A DNA stretch of 64,000 bases, from assembly GCA_049322755.1 (NCBI GenBank), contig JBMOQX010000017.1, forward strand, positions 1 to 64,000, given 5' to 3'. Both the position numbers and the translations under genes were made by a program. Shown here piece by piece: positions 18,586 through 29,997 of this stretch (within the stretch, counting starts at the first letter, position 1; every line of letters begins with the position of its first letter). This DNA comes from DATIUV01 sp049322755. GTDB lineage: Bacteria > Pseudomonadota > Gammaproteobacteria > Burkholderiales > UBA6910. The notes under the pieces were generated by a model. That model ran no database searches, was not told where the DNA came from, and saw only the letters and a list, made by a program, of their open reading frames with translations.

Positions 18586-18987
18586 TCAGCGTGCCGGCCC
18601 GCGCAGCGCGGCGCGGCGCATGATTTCGGCCTCCACCCCTTTCAGCTGCGAATCCACGTGCCGCCGCACCAAAGCCGGACCGACGGACGGCGGCACCCAG
18701 AACGAGGGTATCAGGCTGATCGCGTATTCGAGCCGGGTACCCTCGCCCAGACTGCCGATCAGCCAGCGGCCGCGCATCTCGCGCACGTTCCCGCCCACCG
18801 CCTCGAACTCCAGCCGCTCGATCGGATACTCATCCACCCGCAGGGTCACGGACAGCTCGGCACTGAACATCGCGATCCGCGTTCGCCCCCGCTGCTCCAG
18901 CAATCGCGGCGCGCCCGGCGCGCTGACGAGCCGGCTTTCGATCAGGTCCGGAACGAATTCGGACAGCCGATCGTAATCGGTCAGCAC
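18586..18987 (-). CDS. SRPBCC/START-domain protein (polyketide cyclase-like, RatA-like)
   Basis: Partial call of a START-like lipid- or quinone-binding fold protein. The 133 aa from the GTG at 18987 cover VLTDYDRLSEFVPDLIESRLV, the central strand RGRWLIGSLGEGTRLEY and the C-terminal helix VRRHVDSQLKGVEAEI, as in ubiquinone-binding/SRPBCC proteins. The frame stays open upstream to 19176, and the residues just before (AIDAKLLLPVPPPLVWE) fit the missing first strand of the domain. Yet no ATG, GTG or TTG is found there in frame. So the true start is non-standard, or a base error or frameshift hides it. Function unknown. It lies between nadA and the EEP gene. Confidence 0.65.
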   Translation of the reverse strand: MLTDYDRLSEFVPDLIESRLVSAPGAPRLLEQRGRTRIAMFSAELSVTLRVDEYPIERLEFEAVGGNVREMRGRWLIGSLGEGTRLEYAISLIPSFWVPPSVGPALVRRHVDSQLKGVEAEIMRRAALRGPAR

Positions 18988-19102
18988 CTCCCAGACCAGG
19001 GGGGGCGGGACGGGAAGCAGGAGCTTGGCGTCGATGGCAGTCTCCGGCCGGCGAGGTCCACCCGTGAGCCGGCACGGCGGCCGCGGCCAACCTCCGGCGC
19101 GT

Positions 19103-20200
19103 TCAGGACACCTCGAGCATGCGGTCGAGCGCCACCTTGGCCAGGCGCGCTTCGTCGGCGGGGACCTGGATACGGTTCACGACGCTGCCCTTCACCAGGT
19201 TCTCCAGCGTCCAGGCGAGGTGCTGCGGGTCGATGCGCGCCATGGTGGAGCACATGCACACGGTGGGCGCCATGAATTGGATCTGCTTGCCCTGGGGCTT
19301 GAACTCCTCGGCAATGCGATTCACCAGGTTGAGCTCGGTACCCACCAGCCAGCTCGTGTTGGGCGCCGCCTGAGCGATGGTCTTGATGATGAATTCCGTG
19401 GAGCCGACATAGTCGGAGAGCCGGCAGACGTCGAAATTGCACTCGGGGTGCGAGATCACGATGCCGTCCGGGTGCTCGCCGCGCCAGCGCGTGATGTGCG
19501 ACGCCTGGAACATCTGGTGCACCGAGCAGTGGCCTTTCCACAGTAGGATGCGCGCGCTGCGGATCTGCTCCGGCGCCAAGCCGCCCAGCGGCTCGTCGAA
19601 ATCCCAAACCGCCATCTGATCCAGCGGGATGCCCATCTGGTGGCCGGTCCAGCGGCCCAGGTGCTGATCGGGGAAAAACAGCACCTTCTCGCGCCGCGCG
19701 AACGACCAGTCCAGGATCTTGCGCGCATTGCTGGAGGTGCAGACGATGCCGCCGTGCTCGCCGCAGAACGCTTTCAGGTCGGCGGCGGAATTGATGTAGG
19801 TGACCGGCGTGATGTGCTGATCGGGGTCCAGCACGTCCTGAAGCTCCCGCCAGGCGCGCTCGACCTTGGCCAGGTTGGCCATGTCGGCCATCGAGCAGCC
19901 GGCATTGAGGTCCGGAAGCACGGCGATCTGGTCCGGGCGGCTGAGGATGTCCGCCACCTCCGCCATGAAATGCACGCCGCAGAACACGATGAACTCGGCG
20001 TCGGTCTGCGCCGCCAGCCGCGAGAGCTTGAGCGAGTCGCCAGTGAGATCCGCGTGCTTGTAGACGTCGGCCCGCTGATAGTGATGACCCAGGATCACGG
20101 CGCGCTTGCCCAGCGCGGCCTTGGCCGCGACGATGCGGGCCTCGCAATCCTGGTCGGGCAGGCGGATGAAGCGGTCGATGGCGACGGCAGCCGTTTGCAT
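19103..20200 (-). CDS. nadA: Quinolinate synthase A
   Basis: NadA condenses iminoaspartate with dihydroxyacetone phosphate to quinolinate, in de novo NAD synthesis; cytosolic 4Fe-4S enzyme, 365 aa. It shows the family motifs ILGHHYQRADVY, FCGVHFMAEVA, NAGCSMADMAN, HPECNFDV and the C-terminal PTVCMCSTMARIDP; the cluster Cys residues are those in FCGVHF, PECN-spaced and CMCST segments. The partner nadB and nadC are not in the window. Start lies 70 bases after the nudB stop, same strand. Confidence 0.96.
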   Translation of the reverse strand: MQTAAVAIDRFIRLPDQDCEARIVAAKAALGKRAVILGHHYQRADVYKHADLTGDSLKLSRLAAQTDAEFIVFCGVHFMAEVADILSRPDQIAVLPDLNAGCSMADMANLAKVERAWRELQDVLDPDQHITPVTYINSAADLKAFCGEHGGIVCTSSNARKILDWSFARREKVLFFPDQHLGRWTGHQMGIPLDQMAVWDFDEPLGGLAPEQIRSARILLWKGHCSVHQMFQASHITRWRGEHPDGIVISHPECNFDVCRLSDYVGSTEFIIKTIAQAAPNTSWLVGTELNLVNRIAEEFKPQGKQIQFMAPTVCMCSTMARIDPQHLAWTLENLVKGSVVNRIQVPADEARLAKVALDRMLEVS

Positions 20201-20270
20201 GAGCGAAAGCCCTCTTGGCGTCCCGGATACTGCTCTTTAAATGCGGTCCCGCTGTGACCGATTCAAGGCG

Positions 20271-20717
20271 TCAGCGGTTCCGGCAACGGGACGGCAGCAT
20301 GAGGATAGCGTCGCGGTTGCTCCAGGAAAACACCTTTTGCGCTGCTTCCCGATAGGGCAGCCATTGGTAGCCCAGGTGTTCCTTCGGTGCGACCCGCACC
20401 GGAACCGGGACCGGCACCTGGAGCGCGAATACGTGCTCGGTATTGCGGGTGACGCCGGGCGCGTAGCGGCCGCGCCAGTGGGGATAGATCTCAAACTCGC
20501 TGGTGAGCTGCCAGTCGGCCAGGAGGTAATGATCGGGTTCAAGCCCGGTTTCCTCGCGCACCTCGCGGCGCGCGGTCTGCTGCAGCGTCTCCCCGGGGTC
20601 CTGGCTGCCGGTTACCGACTGCCAGTAGCCGGGGCGGTCGGCGCGCTCCAGCAGGAGGACATCCAGGTCCGGGGTGTGGACCAGCACCAGGACCGATACC
20701 GGGATCTTGTACGCCAC
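20271..20717 (-). CDS. nudB: Dihydroneopterin triphosphate diphosphatase (Nudix)
   Basis: Nudix hydrolase, 148 aa, which removes pyrophosphate from dihydroneopterin triphosphate in folate synthesis. The Nudix box reads GSQDPGETLQQTARREVREETG, split here as GETLQQTARREVREETG (canonical GX5EX7REUXEEXGU). The start is GTG at 20717 (VAYKIPVSVLV). It lies 18 bases after aspS, the standard betaproteobacterial neighbour. Other Nudix substrates cannot be excluded. Confidence 0.9.
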   Translation of the reverse strand: MAYKIPVSVLVLVHTPDLDVLLLERADRPGYWQSVTGSQDPGETLQQTARREVREETGLEPDHYLLADWQLTSEFEIYPHWRGRYAPGVTRNTEHVFALQVPVPVPVRVAPKEHLGYQWLPYREAAQKVFSWSNRDAILMLPSRCRNR

Positions 20718-20735
20718 CGCCGGCGCCAGGTCGCT

Positions 20736-22517
20736 TCAGGCCTTCGCCGCCTCCTGGCGCCGCACGCGGATATGCAGTTCCCGCAGCTGCTTGTCGTCGA
20801 CGCTGTTGGGCGCCTGGGTCAGCAGGCACTGGCCGCGCTGCGTCTTGGGGAAAGCGATGACGTCGCGGATCGAGGTCGCGCCCGTCATCAGCGCAGCCAT
20901 CCGGTCGAGGCCGAACGCAATGCCGCCATGGGGCGGAGCCCCGTACTGCAGCGCCTTCAGCAGGAAACCGAACTTCTGCTCTGCCTGCTCGGGGCTGATG
21001 CCCAGGGCGCGAAACACCTTGGACTGCACGTCCTGGCGATGGATACGCACGGAGCCGCCACCGATCTCCCAGCCGTTAAGGACCACGTCGTACGCCTTCG
21101 AGCGTGCACCACCGGGATCGGACTCCAGCAGATCCTCGTGGCCATCCACCGGCGCGGTGAACGGGTGGTGCAGCGCCGCCCAGCGCTTTTCCTCCTCGTC
21201 CCACTCGAACATCGGGAAATCCACCACCCACAGCGGCCGCCAGCCCGGCTCCACCAGGCCGCGATCCTGACCCACCTTGAGACGCAGGGCGCCAAGGGCC
21301 TCGTTCACCACCTTGGCGCGATCGGCGCCGAAAAAGATCAGGTCCCCGTCCTTGGCGCCGGTGCGCCCCAGCACGACGGACACCACATCGGCGGTCAGGA
21401 ACTTGAGTATCGGCGACTGCAACCCGTCGACGCCCTTCTCCAGCGCGTTCACCTTGATGTACGCAAGCCCCTTGGCTCCGTAAATCTGGACGTACTCGGC
21501 GTAGTCGTCGATCTCCTTGCGCGATAGTTGCCCGCCCTGGGGCAGACAAAGCGCCGCCACCCGGCCGTCGGGCAGGCTCGCCGCCTCGCGGAACACCTTG
21601 AAATCCACGCCGCGCATGACGTCGGTGAGCTCGGTCAGCTCCAGCGGAATGCGCAGGTCGGGCTTGTCCGAGCCGAAGCGCCGCATCGCCTCGTCGTAGG
21701 TGAGGCGCGGGAACGGATCCGCCAGATCCACGTCGAGCACACTCCTGAAGACGCTGCGCACCATCGATTCCATCAGCGCGGTAATCTCGGCGATGTCCAG
21801 GAACGAGGTTTCCACGTCCACCTGGGTGAATTCCGGCTGGCGGTCCGCCCGCAGGTCCTCGTCGCGGAAACACTTCACGATCTGGTAGTAGCGGTCGAAC
21901 CCGGCCATCATCAGCAGCTGCTTGAACAGCTGCGGCGACTGCGGGAGCGCGTAGAACTCGCCCTCGTGCAGCCGGCTCGGCACCAGGAAGTCGCGCGCGC
22001 CCTCGGGCGTCGAGCGCGTGAGCATCGGCGTCTCCACGTCGATGAAGCCCTGCTCGTCGAGAAACCGCCGCACCGCCATCGCCAGGCGGTAACGCAGGCG
22101 CAGGTTGTTCTGCATCCCGGGCCGGCGCAGGTCCAGAACGCGGTACTCGAGGCGCACCTGCTCGCTGATGGAGTCGTCGTCCATCATGAACGGCGGGGTC
22201 AGCGACGGGTTGAGCACGTCGGCCTCCCGCGCCAGCACTTCCACCGCGCCGCTCGGGATGTTGGGGTTGACCGTGCCCTCCGGCCGCGGCCTTACGGTGC
22301 CCCGCACGCGCACGACGAACTCGTTACGCAGCGTCTCGGCAACGCGAAACGACTCCGCCTGGTCCGGGTCGCACACCACCTGCACCAGCCCCTCCCGGTC
22401 GCGCAGGTCGATGAAGATCACGCCGCCGTGATCGCGGCGCCGGTGCACCCAGCCGCACAGGGTGACGTCCTGGCCAACATGGCCGCGGCCCACGAGGCCG
22501 CAATAAATGGTTCGCAT
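20736..22517 (-). CDS. aspS: Aspartyl-tRNA synthetase
   Basis: Class IIb aminoacyl-tRNA synthetase, 593 aa. N-terminal OB-fold anticodon-binding domain (GWVHRRRDHGGVIFIDLRDR), then class II motif 2 (YYQIVKCFRDEDLRADRQPEFTQ in two parts) and motif 3 (GGIAFGLDRMAALM); the bacterial GAD insertion is in the middle. Length is that of bacterial AspRS. The ATG at 22517 is used; the frame is open further up but this is only GC-driven and overlaps DUF502. Whether it is discriminating or Asp/Asn non-discriminating cannot be told here; gatCAB is not in the window. Confidence 0.97.
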   Translation of the reverse strand: MRTIYCGLVGRGHVGQDVTLCGWVHRRRDHGGVIFIDLRDREGLVQVVCDPDQAESFRVAETLRNEFVVRVRGTVRPRPEGTVNPNIPSGAVEVLAREADVLNPSLTPPFMMDDDSISEQVRLEYRVLDLRRPGMQNNLRLRYRLAMAVRRFLDEQGFIDVETPMLTRSTPEGARDFLVPSRLHEGEFYALPQSPQLFKQLLMMAGFDRYYQIVKCFRDEDLRADRQPEFTQVDVETSFLDIAEITALMESMVRSVFRSVLDVDLADPFPRLTYDEAMRRFGSDKPDLRIPLELTELTDVMRGVDFKVFREAASLPDGRVAALCLPQGGQLSRKEIDDYAEYVQIYGAKGLAYIKVNALEKGVDGLQSPILKFLTADVVSVVLGRTGAKDGDLIFFGADRAKVVNEALGALRLKVGQDRGLVEPGWRPLWVVDFPMFEWDEEEKRWAALHHPFTAPVDGHEDLLESDPGGARSKAYDVVLNGWEIGGGSVRIHRQDVQSKVFRALGISPEQAEQKFGFLLKALQYGAPPHGGIAFGLDRMAALMTGATSIRDVIAFPKTQRGQCLLTQAPNSVDDKQLRELHIRVRRQEAAKA

Positions 22518-22594
22518 GGGTGAATTCGATTCTTGGTGAAGTCGGTTCAGGCCGCGGGCAGCGGGCGGCCCGCGGCGGTACAAGGCGGTACAAG

Positions 22595-23245
22595 TCAGGC
22601 GACGCGCTGCTCCGGAGGCCGCTCGGCGGCGCGCTGGTTCGGCACCACCGGAGGGCGATTCTCCGGGGCGACCACGCCCATCGAAATGATGTATTTCAGG
22701 GCGGCGTCCACGCTCATGTCCAGTTCCACCACGTCGTGCCTCGGCACCATCAGGAAGAAACCCGACGTGGGGTTGGGCGTGGTCGGAACGTACACGCTGA
22801 TGTAATCCCCGTCCAGGTGATTGGCCACATCGCCGCCCGGCTTGCCGGTGAGGAACGCGATGGTCCAGGCGCCCTGCCGCGGATACTGGATCAGCAGCGC
22901 CTTGCGAAACGCCACGCCCTTGCTGGAGAACAGGGTGTCGCTCACCTGCTTGACGCTGTAATAGATCGACTTGACGAACGGGATCCGGGCCAGCAGGCCC
23001 TCCCAATAGCGGATCAGTCGCTCGCCGAGGACATTGGCGGCCAAAACGCCCGTCAGCAGGATCACCACCAGACTGAGAAGCACCCCGAGGCCCGGAATGC
23101 GCACGCCCAGCGTCCGCTCCGGCCGCCAGGTTTCGGGCAGGAGCAGCAGGGTCTGATCCATGGTGCTGATCAACAGATCCAGCACCCAGATCGTGATCCC
23201 GAGCGGGGCCCAGACCAGCAGCCCCGCAATCAGGTATTTCTTCAC
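22595..23245 (-). CDS. DUF502 family membrane protein
   Basis: Inner-membrane protein of unknown function, 216 aa. Two hydrophobic segments near the N-terminus (LIAGLLVWAPLGITIWVLD and GLGVLLSLVVILLTGVLAAN) are followed by a conserved soluble domain (RIPFVKSIYYSVKQVSDTL, ISVYVPTTPNPTSGF). The start is GTG at 23245, overlapping the fmdB stop by four bases (GTGA), so it is translationally coupled to fmdB. fmdB-DUF502-aspS is a conserved betaproteobacterial order. Confidence 0.92.
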   Translation of the reverse strand: MKKYLIAGLLVWAPLGITIWVLDLLISTMDQTLLLLPETWRPERTLGVRIPGLGVLLSLVVILLTGVLAANVLGERLIRYWEGLLARIPFVKSIYYSVKQVSDTLFSSKGVAFRKALLIQYPRQGAWTIAFLTGKPGGDVANHLDGDYISVYVPTTPNPTSGFFLMVPRHDVVELDMSVDAALKYIISMGVVAPENRPPVVPNQRAAERPPEQRVA

Positions 23246-23520
23246 GCGTCGGCCTTCGGCGCGCAGCCACAGGCGCCGGCGGCACAACCGTGGCCGGTGC
23301 TGGCGCTCTCGGACGATTCGGTCTTGGGTTTGCCGGCCCCGCCCTTGAAATCGGTGGCGTACCAGCCCGAACCCTTGAGCTGGAATCCGGCGGCAGAGAG
23401 CAGTTTCTGAAAAGCCTCCTGTCCGCAATCCGGGCAGGTCGTGAGCAAAGGCTCACCGACTTTCTGCAGAAACTCCTTTTGGAAACCGCAGGATTGGCAA
23501 CGGTATTCGTAGATCGGCAT
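23242..23520 (-). CDS. FmdB family zinc ribbon protein
   Basis: Small putative regulator or metal protein, 92 aa. N-terminal zinc ribbon MPIYEYRCQSCG and CPDCGQ (two CXXC pairs), then the conserved KLLSAAGFQLKGSGWYATDF. The C-terminal tail is Cys-rich (GHGCAAGACGCAP), a possible extra metal site also found in relatives. First gene of the aspS operon. Function not established for the family in bacteria. Confidence 0.92.
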   Translation of the reverse strand: MPIYEYRCQSCGFQKEFLQKVGEPLLTTCPDCGQEAFQKLLSAAGFQLKGSGWYATDFKGGAGKPKTESSESASTGHGCAAGACGCAPKADA

Positions 23521-23545
23521 AATTCTCTCCCGAAGAAGAAAACGC

Positions 23546-23551
23546 ATTATA
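23546..23551 (-). promoter_or_regulatory. -10 element for fmdB-aspS operon
   Basis: A perfect TATAAT on the minus strand stands 25 bases before the fmdB ATG in the divergent gap with the MaoC-Pta gene. No clear -35 hexamer at 16-18 bases was found, so this is a candidate only. Confidence 0.45.
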
Positions 23552-23764
23552 CCTGAGACAGTTACAGGCGGAGGGGATATTGGGGCACCGGGCATGGAGT
23601 ACAATCCCGCGCTCGCGACCGGGAGACTTTGCCGCCCCCCGCGGTTACAATTCGCGCCTGGCCCAGCATGCCGGCGCGGCTCCGCGGCCCGACCGTGAGC
23701 GCTTGGTCGTCCGAGACTCCCCATTGCCCGCAAACGTCGCAGCCATTTCCAGGATGACGCCTTG

Positions 23765-25204
23765 ATGGCCCGACCGGCGGAACAGGCTTGGCAGCACATC
23801 GAATTCCGGGACACGGTGGAAAATCACCCGTTCGAGGAGATCTGCCTCGGCGACCGCGCCCTGCTGTCGCGGGTGCTGACCCGCGAGGATATCGAGATCT
23901 TCAGCGTCATTTCCGGCGATATCGGCCCGGCGGCGCTGGACGAGGAACTGGCCAAGGGCCAGGTGCCTCCCCAGTTCGTGGCCCACAGCATGTGGGGCTC
24001 AGCGCTGGTGTCCACCGTCGTGGCCACTCGTTTTCCGGGCCCGGGCACCGTGCAGCTCGACCAGACGCTGCATTTCAAGCATCCCGTCAAGATCGGAGAC
24101 GAGGTGGCGGTAACCGTTCGGGTGGTGGCCAAGTGCCCCGCGGACCGCACCGTGGATCTTGCGGTGGAGGCGTTGAACCAGGATGGCGTGCCGGTCATTT
24201 CCGGCCGCGTGCGCGTCGTTGCGCCGGCGGAGAAGATCAAGCGGCCGCGTACCATCCTCCCCACGGTCCGGCTCACGGACGTTTACGCCCGCTACTACCG
24301 GCACCTGATCAACATGACCCGGGGCCTGGCGCCGATCCGCACGGCCGTGGTGCACCCGGTGGACGGCGTCTCCCTCATGGGCGCGGTCCGCGCCGCGGAG
24401 CAGGGCCTGATCGAGCCGGTGCTGATCGGTCCGGAGGCCCGCATCCGCGCGGTTGCCGCACAGGAAGGCGCCGATCTCGGCCGCTGCACGCTGGTGGACA
24501 CCGAGCACAGCCACGCCGCCGCCGAGCGGGCGGTCGCCATGGCCCGGGCCGGCGAAGTGGACGCGGTGATGAAGGGCAGCCTGCACACCGACGAGCTGAT
24601 GTCCGCGGCGGTGGACAAGGACCGGGGCATCCGCACCGCGCGGCGCATGAGCCATGTGTTCATCATGGACGTGCCGACGTATCCGAGACCGCTGTTCATC
24701 ACCGACGCCGCGATCACCATCGAGCCGACCCTGGACGACAAAGTGGACATCGTGCAGAACGCGGTCGATCTGGCGCACGCCCTCGGCATTTCCCAGCCCA
24801 AGGTGGCGATCCTGTCGGCGGTGGAAACGGTCACCACCAAGATGCGCTCGACCCTGGACGCCGCGGCGCTATGCAAGATGGCCGACCGCGGTCAGATCAA
24901 GGGCGCCATCCTCGACGGGCCGCTGGCGTTTGACAACGTGGTCTCCGAGGTCGCCGCCCGCACCAAGGGCATCGTCTCGCCGGTGTCCGGGAAGGCCGAC
25001 ATCCTGCTGGTACCGGACATCGAATCCGGCAACATGCTGGCGAAACAGCTGGAGTACCTGGCGGACGCCCAGTCGGCGGGTATCGTGCTGGGAGCGCGGG
25101 TGCCGATCATCCTCACCAGCCGCGCCGACAAGGAACTCTCGCGGATGGCGTCGTGCGCCGTGGCGCTGCTGCTGGTGCGGCATAAACGGGAACCGGTCAA
25201 GTAG
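23765..25204 (+). CDS. Bifunctional enoyl-CoA hydratase / phosphate acetyltransferase
   Basis: Two-domain cytosolic protein, 479 aa. Residues about 10-150 are a MaoC-like hot-dog domain (QFVAHSMWGSALVSTVV, FPGPGTVQLDQTLHFKHP). Residues about 175-475 are a phosphate acetyl/butyryltransferase domain (GALRAAEQG-like MGAVRAAEQGLIEPVLIGPE, VDAVMKGSLHTDEL, ILSAVETVTTKM, DILLVPDIESGNMLAKQLEY). Such fusions occur in proteobacteria, usually beside acetate kinase and fabI; none is here. It would link acyl-CoA to acyl phosphate. ATG at 23765 chosen over TTG at 23762. Ends 18 bases from the convergent ssb gene. Confidence 0.92.
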   Translation: MARPAEQAWQHIEFRDTVENHPFEEICLGDRALLSRVLTREDIEIFSVISGDIGPAALDEELAKGQVPPQFVAHSMWGSALVSTVVATRFPGPGTVQLDQTLHFKHPVKIGDEVAVTVRVVAKCPADRTVDLAVEALNQDGVPVISGRVRVVAPAEKIKRPRTILPTVRLTDVYARYYRHLINMTRGLAPIRTAVVHPVDGVSLMGAVRAAEQGLIEPVLIGPEARIRAVAAQEGADLGRCTLVDTEHSHAAAERAVAMARAGEVDAVMKGSLHTDELMSAAVDKDRGIRTARRMSHVFIMDVPTYPRPLFITDAAITIEPTLDDKVDIVQNAVDLAHALGISQPKVAILSAVETVTTKMRSTLDAAALCKMADRGQIKGAILDGPLAFDNVVSEVAARTKGIVSPVSGKADILLVPDIESGNMLAKQLEYLADAQSAGIVLGARVPIILTSRADKELSRMASCAVALLLVRHKREPVK

Positions 25205-25222
25205 CGAGCGGCCCGGCGCCCG

Positions 25223-25681
25223 TTAGAACGGGATGTCGTCCTCGAAATCGTCGAAGCTGGACCCCGCCTTGGCCGGCTGGCGCTTTTCTCCCGCGGCCGG
25301 CGCAGGGGCCGCCGACGCGCTGTCCTTGTCCATGGCCTCGAAGCCGCCGCCGCGGCCGCCCAGCATCTGCATGCGCTCGCCACGAATCTCGGTGGTATAG
25401 CGGTCCTTGCCTTCCTTGTCCTGCCACTTGCGCGTCTGCAGGCGGCCTTCGACGTACACCGAGCTGCCCTTGCGCAGGTACTCGCCGCAGATCTCGGCCT
25501 GGCGACCGAAAAAGGCAACGCTGTGCCACTCCGTCTGTTCCTGCATTTCGCCGCTCTTGTCCTTCCATTTCTCGGTGGTGGCGATGCGCAGGTTGGCCAC
25601 CGCGTCGCCGCTGGGGAGGTAACGCACCTCGGGGTCGCGCCCCAGGTTGCCGATCAGGATCACTTTGTTGACCGATGCCAT
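25223..25681 (-). CDS. ssb: Single-stranded DNA-binding protein
   Basis: Homotetrameric OB-fold protein that coats single-stranded DNA in replication and repair, 152 aa. N-terminal SVNKVILIGNLGRDPEVRYL, then the OB fold to about residue 110, a Gly/Ala-rich linker, and the acidic tip DFEDDIPF that binds partner proteins. Starts one base after the MFS gene ends and is thus cotranscribed with it; uvrA is divergent from the pair, a conserved betaproteobacterial order. Confidence 0.97.
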   Translation of the reverse strand: MASVNKVILIGNLGRDPEVRYLPSGDAVANLRIATTEKWKDKSGEMQEQTEWHSVAFFGRQAEICGEYLRKGSSVYVEGRLQTRKWQDKEGKDRYTTEIRGERMQMLGGRGGGFEAMDKDSASAAPAPAAGEKRQPAKAGSSFDDFEDDIPF

Positions 25682-27061
25682 TTACGCATTTCCCCCTAAT
25701 AGCTGCAGCACGCGCTGCTCGTCGAAACCGGCGGCGTCGGCCTTGACGTAGGCCACGCGTTCCCCGGCGATCACCATCGCCTCCCGCACGCCGGGCAGCC
25801 GGGATAGCTGCTCCGCCAGTCCGCGCGCCCGATGCGCGTCCATCTCCGGAATCGGATAGACGTGGGTGCGCACCGAGGGCGGCGGCCGCATGACCGAAGC
25901 CAGGACCAGCCAGGCCAGCAAGAGGATAACGCAGAAGGCAAACACCGCATAGCCGCCGTAATGCTGGGACAGCCAGCCGCCCGCCACGCCGCCGACGAAG
26001 GTGCCGAGAAACTGGACGCTGCTGTAGATGCCGATGGCGGTGCCCTTGGCGCGCACCGGCGCCATCTTGCTGATCAGCGACGGCAGCATCGCCTCCAGCA
26101 GGTTGAAGCCGACAAAAAAACCCAGCAGGCCCAGCACCAGCCACGGCAGCGACGCGCCGCCCTGGAACAGCACCGCCTCCCCCGCGGCGAGCACCGCAAT
26201 GGCGGTCAGGAACACGGGCTTCAGTCTCGCCCGCCGCTCGGCGTAAATGATGGCCGGCACGATCAGCGCCACCGACACCACCATCACTGGCAGGTAGACC
26301 CACCAGTGGTGCTCGCTGGGGAGGCCGACATTGCGCAGCTGCAAAGGCACCACCACCCACAGAGCCGTGAGCACCGTGTGCAGCACGAATACGCCTATGT
26401 CCAGACGCAGCAGATCGGGGTCGCGAACGACAGCGGCCAGCATCGCCGCATTGGCCTCGGCGTCGGGGTGGAACGCGGTGCGTTCCGGATCGGGAACGAC
26501 GAAGGCCACCACCAGCATCGCCCCGAGCGCCAGCGCGCCGGTCAGGGCGAAGATGCCCGGCACGCCGATGAAACGATCCAGGATCGGCGCCGCCACCAGC
26601 GAAACCATGAAGGCGACGCCGATGGTGATGCCCAGCACCGCCATCGCCTGCGTGCGGTGCTCGTCGCGGGTCAGGTCCGCCAGCAGCGCCACGACCGCCG
26701 CCGAGATGGCGCCGGCGCCCTGCAGTACCCGGCCGACAATGATCCAGTAGATGTTGTCCGCCATCGCCGCAACCACGCTGCCCAGCGCCAGCAGCGCCAG
26801 TCCGGCGTAGATGACCGGCTTGCGCCCGATGCGGTCGGAGACCCAGCCAAAGGGCAGCTGGAACAGGGCCTGGGTCAGGCCGTAGATGCCGATGGCGAGA
26901 CCCACCAGGGCCATGTTGTCGCCGCCGGGCAGGCGTTCGGCGTAGAGCGCGAACACCGGCAGGATGATGAACATCCCCAGCAGACGCAGCCCGGAGACGC
27001 CGGAAAGGCCCACCGTGGCACGCCGCTCGACCGCGGTCAGCGTGGCGCGCGATGAATGCAT
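25682..27061 (-). CDS. MFS transporter with C-terminal soluble tail
   Basis: Major facilitator superfamily permease, 459 aa, 12 predicted membrane helices. The MFS loop motif is seen as GWVSDRIGRKPVI after helix 2. About 65 residues follow the last helix (about 394-459) and contain LSRLPGVREAMVIAGERVAYVKADAAGF (given in parts: LPGVREAMVI, RVAYVKAD), which resembles a ferredoxin-like HMA fold without its CXXC pair. Substrate unknown; drug or sugar efflux are common guesses. The gene abuts ssb and is divergent from uvrA. Confidence 0.9.
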   Translation of the reverse strand: MHSSRATLTAVERRATVGLSGVSGLRLLGMFIILPVFALYAERLPGGDNMALVGLAIGIYGLTQALFQLPFGWVSDRIGRKPVIYAGLALLALGSVVAAMADNIYWIIVGRVLQGAGAISAAVVALLADLTRDEHRTQAMAVLGITIGVAFMVSLVAAPILDRFIGVPGIFALTGALALGAMLVVAFVVPDPERTAFHPDAEANAAMLAAVVRDPDLLRLDIGVFVLHTVLTALWVVVPLQLRNVGLPSEHHWWVYLPVMVVSVALIVPAIIYAERRARLKPVFLTAIAVLAAGEAVLFQGGASLPWLVLGLLGFFVGFNLLEAMLPSLISKMAPVRAKGTAIGIYSSVQFLGTFVGGVAGGWLSQHYGGYAVFAFCVILLLAWLVLASVMRPPPSVRTHVYPIPEMDAHRARGLAEQLSRLPGVREAMVIAGERVAYVKADAAGFDEQRVLQLLGGNA

Positions 27062-27070
27062 GACAACAAC

Positions 27071-27100
27071 TTGGGAAAGAGAAGGAAAGTTCGGTATATT
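27071..27100 (+). promoter_or_regulatory. Candidate sigma70 promoter of uvrA
   Basis: TTGGGA (27071-27076) and TATATT (27095-27100) are 18 bases apart, ending 29 bases before the uvrA ATG. No LexA-type palindrome was recognised around it. Confidence 0.5.
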
Positions 27101-27129
27101 AGCAGGTTTGGTTTTGGGCCCGCCAAGCG

Positions 27130-29968
<2,839 letters not shown>

Positions 29969-29997
<29 letters not shown>

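Noticed and set aside
22518..23456. Extension of the aspS frame upstream of 22517
   Set aside because: Arg/Pro-rich shadow of DUF502 and fmdB; AspRS homology begins at the ATG at 22517.
27062..27129. LexA (SOS) box before uvrA
   Set aside because: The stretch CGGTATATTAGCAG has too short a spacing and mismatched arms for a CTGT-N8-ACAG site.
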